Assembly (NCBI GenBank): GCA_021796315.1
Contig: JAJYOH010000470.1
Coordinates: forward strand, 1-5,019
Reading direction: 5' to 3'
DNA: 5,019 nt
Source of the DNA: Chloroflexota bacterium
Lineage (GTDB): Bacteria > Chloroflexota > Anaerolineae > Anaerolineales > Villigracilaceae
This document shows positions 1-5,019 of this stretch, one piece after another (position 1 is the stretch's first letter; every line of letters begins with the position of its first letter). The notes beneath the pieces are model-generated. The model had not been told where the DNA came from, did not search any database, and saw nothing but the letters and a program-made list of their open reading frames with translations. The position numbers were made by a program, and so were the translations under genes.

Positions 1-12
1 AATATACAAAAT

Positions 13-48
13 AAAAAAGCTCCGGCCTTGAAGGCCGGAGCTTTTTTT
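13..48. terminator. Bidirectional intrinsic terminator after dppC
   Basis: A perfect 10-bp stem (AGCTCCGGCC at 18-27 pairing with 33-42) closes a TTGAA loop. It is flanked by an A-run on the left (13-18) and a T-run on the right (42-48), which can also pair and lengthen the stem. Because both flanks are suitable, it can terminate transcripts from either side. On the minus strand it lies 17 bp past the dppC stop codon, so it should end the transporter operon. On the plus strand it could serve a convergent gene left of the window, which cannot be seen. Confidence 0.93.
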
Positions 49-64
49 ATCGCACCAATAAATC

Positions 65-1027
65 TTAGAGGTTCTTTCTTCCGCTGCGCGGGTCGAACGC
101 GTCACGCAGGCCATCGCCCAGCAGGTTGATACACAAAATAGTGATCACGATGAACAAGCTGGGGAACACCCACATCCACCAGACACCCTGCAAGATAAAA
201 GATTGGGCTTGATCCATCATGTTGCCCCACGTTGCAGTTGGAGGTTGAACGCCGAGTCCCAGGAACGAAACGTAGGCTTCAGTGAGAATGGCGCTGGCCA
301 GACCGAGCGTGGCAGCTACGATAATGGGACCCAGAGTATTGGGCACCAGATGGCTGAAGAATATCCGTGGAGAGTTGGCCCCAAGAGCCTTGGCGGCTGA
401 GATGTAATCCAGCTCCTTTAGTGAAAGCACATTGGCCCGCACAATACGTGCCAGAAACATCCATGAAGTCAGGCCAATGACCAGAATGACAATGCCGACA
501 CTACCGCTGAAAGTTCGGCCCAGGAAGGTGATGGTTGGGATATCCTTGCCAAGGAATTTCGCCAGAACAATAAGCAGAAACAGGGAAGGAATAGCCAGCA
601 TGGCCTCAGTGAAGCGCATAAGGACCGAATCCACCCAGCCCCCAAAGTAGGCAGCCGTAGCGCCGATCATTGTGCCAAGAGAGACCGCCAACGTCACTGC
701 CAAAATACCAATGAAGAGCGATATCTGGCCGCCATAAATGATGCGATAAAATACATCGCGTCCGGTGCTATCGGTACCGAAGGGATGTCCGGGTGCCGGT
801 GGAAGCAAGCGAACCATCAAATCGCCAGTGTTGGCAGACTTTTCAGGCACAATAATCGAGCCGATGATGATGAAGGTGACCAACAGGATGATCCCGATCC
901 CGCCGATCAAAGCCAGACGATGCTTGCGGAATCGCCGCCAGGCAAGTTGACCAGGCGTCAAAGCAAGCTCAGATGCTTCGGCACTTTTTAGGTCAAGGGT
1001 GGGGATAGAAGTAGTATCAGTAGCCAT
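65..1027 (-). CDS. dppC: ABC transporter permease, DppC/OppC type
   Basis: Second membrane subunit of a peptide/nickel-type (family 5) ABC importer; it forms the translocation channel with the DppB-type partner encoded just upstream. From the chosen ATG it is 320 residues. An N-terminal cytoplasmic region (about 1-38, including WRRFRKHRLALIGG) leads into the first membrane helix (about 39-60). The conserved HPFGTDSTGRDVF sits at 81-93, and further helices lie at about 100-130, 144-158, 176-195, 235-257 and 283-303. The EAA-type cytoplasmic loop that contacts the ATPase is at about 208-234 (YISAAKALGANSPRIFFSHL). The family C-terminal signature NLLGDGLRDAFDPR is at 301-314. The frame stays open upstream to 1195, but that extension overlaps dppB coding sequence and lacks family similarity, so the ATG at 1027 was chosen. 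It lies 4 bp after the dppB stop and has no clear Shine-Dalgarno, which suggests translational coupling. The substrate cannot be read from the permease; dppC is the family name. Confidence 0.95.
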   Translation of the reverse strand: MATDTTSIPTLDLKSAEASELALTPGQLAWRRFRKHRLALIGGIGIILLVTFIIIGSIIVPEKSANTGDLMVRLLPPAPGHPFGTDSTGRDVFYRIIYGGQISLFIGILAVTLAVSLGTMIGATAAYFGGWVDSVLMRFTEAMLAIPSLFLLIVLAKFLGKDIPTITFLGRTFSGSVGIVILVIGLTSWMFLARIVRANVLSLKELDYISAAKALGANSPRIFFSHLVPNTLGPIIVAATLGLASAILTEAYVSFLGLGVQPPTATWGNMMDQAQSFILQGVWWMWVFPSLFIVITILCINLLGDGLRDAFDPRSGRKNL

Positions 1028-1031
1028 AGAG

Positions 1032-1991
1032 CTAACCCAATCGAATACGAGGATCGACCAATGTGTAAGCCATATCAACGACGATCGTAAAGAATACCAC
1101 GGCAGATGAAGTAACGAGGAGCACGCCGAGCACAACCGGATAATCGCCGCGTTGAGCATACTCCCAGAACAAACGTCCCATGCCGGGCCAGGCAAAGATC
1201 GACTCGGTCACCAGCGCCCCGCCCAAAAGGAAGGGAATATCGAGGCCAACAACTGTGACAAACGGCAGGATTGCATTCCGCAGGGCATGTTTAAAAAGCA
1301 CTGTGCGTTTACTTAGGCCTTTGGCGTGAGCGGTGCGGATATAGTCCATGCCAAGCACTTCCAGGATGCTCGAGCGCAAATAACGTGAATATCCGGCGGT
1401 CGTAATGGCAACCAAACAGAAAACCGGCAACACGAGATGACGGGCCATTGCCACCGGGTCCTTGGGATCCCAAATATCAGCCCCGGTGGGCAGATAAGGC
1501 AATCCCCAAGCCTTGAATTGCACCGCAAAAATCTCGATGCAGCCCAAAGCAATGAAGAAGATTGGCATGGAGAACCCAATAAACGAGAAGGATGTAATCA
1601 GGTTATCGGTAAATGAATATTGCCTGACGGATGACACGATTGCGAGGATTAGTGAAATGAGAATAGTGAAGATCTCCGCTGTACCCATCAGCGCCAAAGT
1701 CATCGGCAAACGCTGCTGGATCATCAAGATCACAGGCTGATGGGAGAAAAACGAACTTCCCAAATTTCCCTGCAAAGCCAGACCCAGCCATTTAATATAT
1801 TGAATGGGGATAGGCTGATCCAGACCCAGACGCTCACGAATCGCCTCCCGATCTGCCGCCGTCATGTTGGGCCTGGTGGCATATTCCGCCATAGGGTCCG
1901 ATGAAAGACGCGTCAATACAAAACAAAGCATGGTAATTATGAACAAAATCAGAAAAGCCTGCGCAATTCGGCGTACCAGGTAAGACCACAT
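1032..1991 (-). CDS. dppB: ABC transporter permease, DppB/OppB type
   Basis: First membrane subunit of the importer, partner of the DppC-type protein downstream. The open frame begins with two consecutive ATG codons (1994 and 1991). The strong AAAGGAG site lies 3 nt from the first and 6 nt from the second, so the second start (319 residues) is preferred. Counting from the first ATG, there is a membrane anchor at about 10-30 and the extracytoplasmic segment typical of DppB (about 31-98, with AIRERLGLDQPIPIQY at 51-66). Further helices lie at about 100-122, 135-158, 187-202, 245-266 and 288-310. The EAA loop is at about 218-244 (YIRTAHAKGLSKRTVLFKHA) and the family ending DPRIR at 314-318. Length and motif order are normal for the family and no damage is visible. 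The substrate is unknown: the family imports di- and oligopeptides, nickel, opines and some oligosaccharides. Confidence 0.95.
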   Translation of the reverse strand: MWSYLVRRIAQAFLILFIITMLCFVLTRLSSDPMAEYATRPNMTAADREAIRERLGLDQPIPIQYIKWLGLALQGNLGSSFFSHQPVILMIQQRLPMTLALMGTAEIFTILISLILAIVSSVRQYSFTDNLITSFSFIGFSMPIFFIALGCIEIFAVQFKAWGLPYLPTGADIWDPKDPVAMARHLVLPVFCLVAITTAGYSRYLRSSILEVLGMDYIRTAHAKGLSKRTVLFKHALRNAILPFVTVVGLDIPFLLGGALVTESIFAWPGMGRLFWEYAQRGDYPVVLGVLLVTSSAVVFFTIVVDMAYTLVDPRIRLG

Positions 1992-1997
1992 CATCTG

Positions 1998-2004
1998 CTC
2001 CTTT
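1998..2004 (-). promoter_or_regulatory. Ribosome-binding site of dppB
   Basis: AAAGGAG on the minus strand, with 3 nt to the first ATG and 6 nt to the second of the tandem ATG pair. The spacing favours the second ATG (1991) as the start codon. Confidence 0.8.
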
Positions 2005-2040
2005 CTCTTAGTACCATAATGTTTACTTTAGTCAAGAACT

Positions 2041-2090
2041 TTCATTTCTTTGGATGCGGACGATCAAGTGCCCGTATCCAAAGAAATGAA
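2041..2090. repeat. Long inverted repeat (hairpin) upstream of dppB
   Basis: The 19-bp arms (2041-2059 and 2072-2090) read TTCATTTCTTTGGATGCGG against TTCATTTCTTTGGATACGG in reverse complement, so one position is mismatched; the loop is 12 nt. In the minus-strand transcript the single mismatch is C-A; in a plus-strand transcript it would be a G-U wobble. No T-run follows on either side, so it is not a standard intrinsic terminator. It lies between the binding-protein gene and dppB, a position where hairpins often protect the upstream message from 3' exonucleases or reduce downstream expression. That role here is inference. Confidence 0.8.
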
Positions 2091-2105
2091 TATTCCTTAT
2101 TTATG

Positions 2106-2137
2106 CTCCATAGGGGCGTGTTACCGCCCCTATGGAG
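2106..2137. repeat. GC-rich palindrome after the binding-protein gene
   Basis: A perfect 13-bp inverted repeat, CTCCATAGGGGCG (2106-2118) with CGCCCCTATGGAG (2125-2137), around a 6-nt loop TGTTAC. It starts 32 bp past the stop of the binding-protein gene. No T-run follows on the minus strand (the next bases are CATAAATAAGG), so it is more likely an mRNA-stabilising hairpin or a dispersed palindromic repeat than a full terminator. Partial termination cannot be excluded. Confidence 0.8.
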
Positions 2138-2169
2138 GGACTAGCAGGACGAATAGCCCTTGATATTAA

Positions 2170-3942
2170 TTAGGGTTTAACATCCCATTTGGTGATGCCG
2201 TAACCCCAGTAACTGTTGGCGCCCATCTTTGGCAGGATCAGACGATCCGTGTAACCAGATACATTGGCGCGAGCGTACAAGGGGATGAACAGCACGTTGT
2301 CGTACTGATACTGCTGGATCGCGTCGTAGGCCTTCTTGCGGATCGCGGGATCGGCCGAAGCCAAACCAGCAGCAATCAACTGATCCATCTGACCGGTTTG
2401 ATCGCAATAGTGATAGTTGTTCTGGCCGGTCTGGTTGTCCTTGCTCGGCACGCCTGCACATGAGAAGCTGTAGCCTGGATCAGGATCCGGGTAGAAACCA
2501 GTGGTGTAGATAGCCATATCGAACTTGCCAAGCATCATGTCAGCGCCTTCGCTGTAAGAGCCGAAGAACGTGCCAGCCGGAATTGGGTTCGGCTTGAGTT
2601 CGACACCGATCTTGGTGTACATGTCACGCAGGGCGTTCATGGTATCAACGCGGACCTGTTTGGGTGTGGTCTCAACACCGATCGAGAATTTCACCGGCTT
2701 GCCATTGCAGGTACCGGCACGAATGCCATCGGCGCCGGCTTTATAACCGGCAGCATCCAACAATTGGTTGGCCTGAGCCACATCATATGGATAAGGTTTC
2801 AGGGATTTGTTCTCCCACGGTGAGTTCGGCCACAGGTCAGCCGGCACGGTAACTCCACCAAACAACAAGGTCTTGGCGATGGTTTCGCGGTCAGTGGCAA
2901 GCATAAAGGCTTTGCGGACGTTGACATCCTGGAACGGGCAGAAGCCGGCCACATCACTGTTACCGATTATTTTACCATCGGGGCCTTTGATCTTGCTATC
3001 AGTGATGCCGAGGTTGAAGAACAGGTGCTCGAAGCTTGGGGTCTGGCCCACAAGCAGGTGCACATTCGGCTCCAACGCCTTAAGGGTCGGGATATCGGAC
3101 TCGGTGAAATCTGGGTTGAAGTCCACATCACCGGTCTTCAGCGCGGCCAAAGCAGTCGTAGGATCAGGAACGAACTTGATGTTGAGCTGATCAAGTTTGG
3201 GCTTGTCGCCGCCCCAGTTCGGGTTTGGAACCAGGGTCATGTGATCACCGGCAATCCACTCTTTGATCATGAATGGACCAGCAACAACGGTCGGCGAGTG
3301 GATCTCTGGATCCTTCTCCAAACCGGTCTTGCCTTGCAGGATATGGGCCGGCAGAAGTCCACCACTGGCGCCCTGCGCACCGACTGCAAAGATGGTATAC
3401 CAAGCCGGGTAAAGTACTGAGAAGTGCACCACGGCCGTCGTATCATCTGGCGTATCGATACCGGAAATCTTGTCCCAGCCGGCACGGCTAATGGGATTGT
3501 TCTTGGGATCTACCTGAGACTGCCAGGTATAAAGCACATCCTTCGAAGTGAGCGGCTGTCCGTCAGACCACTTGAGTCCCGGTTTGAGGTGGTAGGTGAT
3601 GGTCAGGCCATCGGCTGAAATACCGCCGTTGGAAGCGCTTGGAACCTCGGTGGCCAATTCAGGGACGAGGTTGTCATTTTCATCCCAGGTGAGAAGGTTG
3701 GCACTGATAACCTGATCAAGCCAGGCCGCATAGGTCATGTTGCTGTATTGAAGTCTGGCGTTATCAGGCTCTTGTGAATATGAGATTGTGACAATCTTGG
3801 GAGCCGCAGTGGGGGCTACAGTTGGTGCTTCAGTAGCAGCCGGTGCTGCGGGAGCGGAAGTCGGGGTCGTCGATCCGCAAGCAGAAAGGACAACGCTGGC
3901 GAGGATGAGCACGGCCAGTAAAGCGTACAGTTTACGATTCAC
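2170..3942 (-). CDS. Solute-binding lipoprotein, family 5 (peptide/nickel type)
   Basis: Extracytoplasmic binding protein that captures the substrate and delivers it to the DppB/DppC permease encoded downstream. It has 590 residues with a GTG start at 3942, supported by AGGAGGAG 5 nt upstream. A lipoprotein signal runs over residues 1-21, with lipobox L19-S20-A21 and Cys22 as the predicted lipidated residue. A low-complexity Ser/Thr/Pro/Ala/Glu linker spans about 23-49 and tethers the domain to the membrane. The mature domain begins near 50. The family 5 signature lies at about 112-140 (LTITYHLKPGLKWSDGQPLT), and the typical late segment AIQQYQYDNVLFIPLY precedes the C-terminus. The 590-residue length is somewhat longer than classical DppA/OppA, with the linker accounting for some of it. 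The ligand cannot be deduced: peptides are the default guess, but sugar- and nickel-binding members share this fold. The gene lies 175 bp upstream of dppB on the same strand, so an operon is likely. The frame is intact. Confidence 0.95.
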   Translation of the reverse strand: MNRKLYALLAVLILASVVLSACGSTTPTSAPAAPAATEAPTVAPTAAPKIVTISYSQEPDNARLQYSNMTYAAWLDQVISANLLTWDENDNLVPELATEVPSASNGGISADGLTITYHLKPGLKWSDGQPLTSKDVLYTWQSQVDPKNNPISRAGWDKISGIDTPDDTTAVVHFSVLYPAWYTIFAVGAQGASGGLLPAHILQGKTGLEKDPEIHSPTVVAGPFMIKEWIAGDHMTLVPNPNWGGDKPKLDQLNIKFVPDPTTALAALKTGDVDFNPDFTESDIPTLKALEPNVHLLVGQTPSFEHLFFNLGITDSKIKGPDGKIIGNSDVAGFCPFQDVNVRKAFMLATDRETIAKTLLFGGVTVPADLWPNSPWENKSLKPYPYDVAQANQLLDAAGYKAGADGIRAGTCNGKPVKFSIGVETTPKQVRVDTMNALRDMYTKIGVELKPNPIPAGTFFGSYSEGADMMLGKFDMAIYTTGFYPDPDPGYSFSCAGVPSKDNQTGQNNYHYCDQTGQMDQLIAAGLASADPAIRKKAYDAIQQYQYDNVLFIPLYARANVSGYTDRLILPKMGANSYWGYGITKWDVKP

Positions 3943-3947
3943 AGTTT

Positions 3948-3955
3948 CTCCTCCT
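3948..3955 (-). promoter_or_regulatory. Ribosome-binding site of the binding-protein gene
   Basis: AGGAGGAG on the minus strand, 5 nt before the GTG at 3942. It decides this non-ATG start, and the signal peptide follows directly from it. Confidence 0.88.
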
Positions 3956-4018
3956 ACAGAGAGTTTTTAGGATTGGATGCGACATGGGGGAAAGCAGTAA
4001 GTGGTATCAGGTGCGGCG

Positions 4019-4029
4019 TCACCTCCTTA
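4019..4029 (-). promoter_or_regulatory. Orphan anti-16S (Shine-Dalgarno-like) sequence in the leader
   Basis: TAAGGAGGTGA on the minus strand matches the full complement of a typical 16S rRNA 3' tail (UCACCUCCUUA). It lies about 77 nt before the GTG start of the binding-protein gene, which has its own ribosome-binding site. No ATG, GTG or TTG is found at normal spacing downstream. The only in-frame candidate is a GTG overlapping the site itself (4022-4020), which would open a 22-codon frame ending in TAG (3956-3954) inside the real ribosome-binding site. AGGTG and CACCT could also fold over it as a 5-bp hairpin. The role is unknown: a ribosome standby site, a leader-peptide remnant or chance. 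Confidence 0.4.
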
Positions 4030-4048
4030 CGGTTTTTTGAGATTTTTT

Positions 4049-4074
4049 ATTATACAGCAAAACTGATTTGTCAA
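4049..4074 (-). promoter_or_regulatory. Possible sigma-70-type promoter for the transporter operon
   Basis: On the minus strand, TTGACA (4074-4069) and TATAAT (4054-4049) both match the bacterial consensus perfectly, but the spacer is only 14 nt against the usual 16-18. TAATAA, two bases further on, would give 16 nt with a weaker -10. The TTGACA contains the TGA stop codon of amrS. The position, about 107 nt before the GTG start of the binding-protein gene, is suitable, and no terminator separates amrS from this operon. It is a plausible but unusual promoter; read-through from amrS is the alternative. Confidence 0.4.
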
Positions 4075-5019
4075 TATACCGAAATTGGCATCCCGTCTCC
4101 GTTCAGCCGGACCCTGGATAAATCATCCGGCCAAATGCCTGCAACGTGTGTACCGCATCGGGGGCAGGACCCGGAAGCGGTCAGCCGGTATTCGAGGATG
4201 CTATACCCGGCCCGTTTTACCAGCGCCTCATTGCATGATGGACACAACGTATGTTCATACTCATCCACGCGGCCGGGGAGGTTGCCCGCGTACACATAAC
4301 GGAGTCCGGCTTCCCGTCCGATATCTGCCGCGCGTAAAAGAGTCTGCGCCGGGGTATTATCCGCCTGGGTCATTTTATAATCCTTATGAAAGGCGGTCAG
4401 ATGCCATGGAATATCAGGCGAGACACTTGATATAAATTTTGCCGCATCCCATAATTCTTCATTTGAGTCGTTGAAGCCCGGGATTGTAAGGGTGACGACT
4501 TCGACCCACAATCCCATCTGATGAGCGCGTTGGATCGTATCCATTGTATTTTTTAATACCCCACCGAGTTGGCGGTAATTCTTATCCTGCATGGATTTGA
4601 GATCGACTTTATAGGCGCTCAGGTAAGGCCGCAGATATTCAAGCGCCTCAACCGTAGCATTTCCATTCGAGACGAAGGCGCACATCAACCCCGCCTCTTT
4701 TGCCTGCTTGAAAATATCGACTGCCCACTCGCTTGTAATGAGCGGCTCGTTGTAAGAAGAGACCAGCGCCGAAGCGTTCACACGCCTCGCCAGTTTTATC
4801 ATTTCTTGCGGCGTTATCTTGCGGATAAAGTTGATCGCATCCTCCGACGCCGGGTCGCGCAATGCCTGGGATGTGAGCCAGTTCTGGCAGTTGGAGACGG
4901 CAAAGAAACCTGCCAGATAATTATGTTCCTCTTCGACCTCCATGTTGAACACATCACCTTCAAAATCCGTTGTTCCTACACTACGCAAGGGAATCAAATA
5001 GAAATCATCAGTCGTTATC
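4071..5019 (-). CDS. amrS: AmmeMemoRadiSam radical SAM enzyme, 3' part, intein-interrupted
   Basis: Partial gene, open at the right edge of the window. After 43 intein codons (5018-4890), the enzyme resumes at Cys (4889-4887) and runs 272 residues to TGA at 4073-4071. Counting that Cys as 1, the visible motifs are CQNW (1-4), YNEP (46-49, equivalent of the SAM-binding GGE motif), SNG (74-76), VDLKS (95-99), IPGFND (136-141) and PWHL (161-164). A C-terminal zinc-ribbon-like pair follows: CPSC (216-219) and CPRC (242-245). This order fits AmrS, the cytoplasmic radical SAM partner of the AMMECR1-like and Memo-like proteins; the precise reaction of the set is not settled to my knowledge. In this family the motif reads CNxRCPFCQNW, so Cys1 is the third ligand of the [4Fe-4S] cluster. 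The N-terminal part and the first two cysteines are outside the window. A TTG at 4997 is not the start: the frame continues upstream without a stop and the sequence there is intein. The alternative name is pyruvate formate-lyase activating enzyme-like; the zinc ribbon and PWHL favour AmrS. Confidence 0.9.
   Translation of the reverse strand, partial: ITTDDFYLIPLRSVGTTDFEGDVFNMEVEEEHNYLAGFFAVSNCQNWLTSQALRDPASEDAINFIRKITPQEMIKLARRVNASALVSSYNEPLITSEWAVDIFKQAKEAGLMCAFVSNGNATVEALEYLRPYLSAYKVDLKSMQDKNYRQLGGVLKNTMDTIQRAHQMGLWVEVVTLTIPGFNDSNEELWDAAKFISSVSPDIPWHLTAFHKDYKMTQADNTPAQTLLRAADIGREAGLRYVYAGNLPGRVDEYEHTLCPSCNEALVKRAGYSILEYRLTASGSCPRCGTHVAGIWPDDLSRVRLNGDGMPISVY
4890..5019 (-). mobile_element. 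Intein C-terminal region (blocks F and G) inside amrS
   Basis: Forty-three codons directly before the CQNW of AmrS match the C-terminal end of Hint-fold inteins. The upstream segment FYLIPLRSV is the beta-strand usually found just before block F. Block F is GDVFNMEVEEEHNYLAG (compare the usual VYNLEVEEDHNYLAG pattern), and block G is FFAVSN, with Cys as the +1 residue. The terminal Asn is the residue that cyclises to release the intein; the +1 Cys is the nucleophile that takes over the N-extein. The penultimate residue is Ser rather than the usual His. The frame is open at the edge, so block A and B motifs and any homing endonuclease lie outside. A split intein cannot be excluded from this window. 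The match of both blocks at an exact break in AmrS homology makes the call strong. Confidence 0.9.

Noticed and set aside
1028..1195. N-terminal extension of the dppC frame by 56 residues
   Set aside because: It overlaps the dppB coding region in another frame, has no DppC family similarity, and the ATG at 1027 fits the family length and the operon spacing.
2008..2035. TTGACT (2035-2030) with TACTAA (2013-2008) as a separate promoter for dppB
   Set aside because: The -10 is weak, and transcription would begin inside or next to the dppB ribosome-binding site, leaving no leader.
2106..2137. Intrinsic terminator between the binding-protein gene and dppB
   Set aside because: The stem is strong but there is no T-run on the minus strand, and the permease genes downstream lack a convincing promoter of their own.
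2807..3420. Plus-strand open frames of 127 and 131 codons
   Set aside because: They are antisense to the intact binding-protein gene, overlap each other, and show no recognisable motif or ribosome-binding site.
3936..3985. Small frame starting at ATG 3985 overlapping the start of the binding-protein gene
   Set aside because: About 16 codons, no ribosome-binding site at usable spacing, and no recognisable feature.
4071..4997. A complete radical SAM gene starting at TTG 4997
   Set aside because: The frame is open past 4997 to the window edge, the residues before CQNW are intein-like, and the first two cluster cysteines would be missing.

Overview
The window (about 50% GC by eye) carries four genes, all read from the minus strand, so transcription runs from high to low coordinates. 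The lipoprotein signal followed by a Ser/Thr/Pro/Ala/Glu linker, the presence of an AmrS-type radical SAM enzyme, and the G/C-rich hairpins between genes would suit a Chloroflexota (Anaerolineae-like) or similar bacterium. That assignment is inference; no rRNA or tRNA marker is present.

Right end (5019 down to 4071): the 3' part of a gene for the radical SAM enzyme of the AmmeMemoRadiSam set (AmrS). The reading frame is open at the window edge. The first 43 codons visible do not belong to the enzyme: they look like the C-terminal end of an intein (blocks F and G, ending in Ser-Asn). The next residue is Cys of the CQNW motif, which in this family is the third cysteine of the CxxxCxxC iron-sulphur motif. 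The intein therefore appears to sit inside the radical SAM active-site motif. The N-extein and most of the intein lie beyond the window.

Middle and left (3942 down to 65): a peptide/nickel-type (family 5) ABC importer operon. It has a solute-binding lipoprotein (3942-2170), then 175 bp holding two strong inverted repeats, then two permeases of DppB (1994-1032) and DppC (1027-65) type. The permease genes are 4 bp apart and probably translationally coupled. The binding protein would capture the substrate outside the membrane and pass it to the B/C permease pair. The DppD/DppF-type ATPases that would power it are not here: a strong bidirectional terminator (13-48) follows dppC directly.

The 128 bp between amrS and the binding-protein gene contain a possible promoter whose -35 hexamer overlaps the amrS stop codon. 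They also hold an isolated perfect anti-16S sequence without an associated start, and the true ribosome-binding site of the binding-protein gene. No stretch over 300 bp lacks a gene. I saw no RNA genes, CRISPR arrays or insertion sequences.
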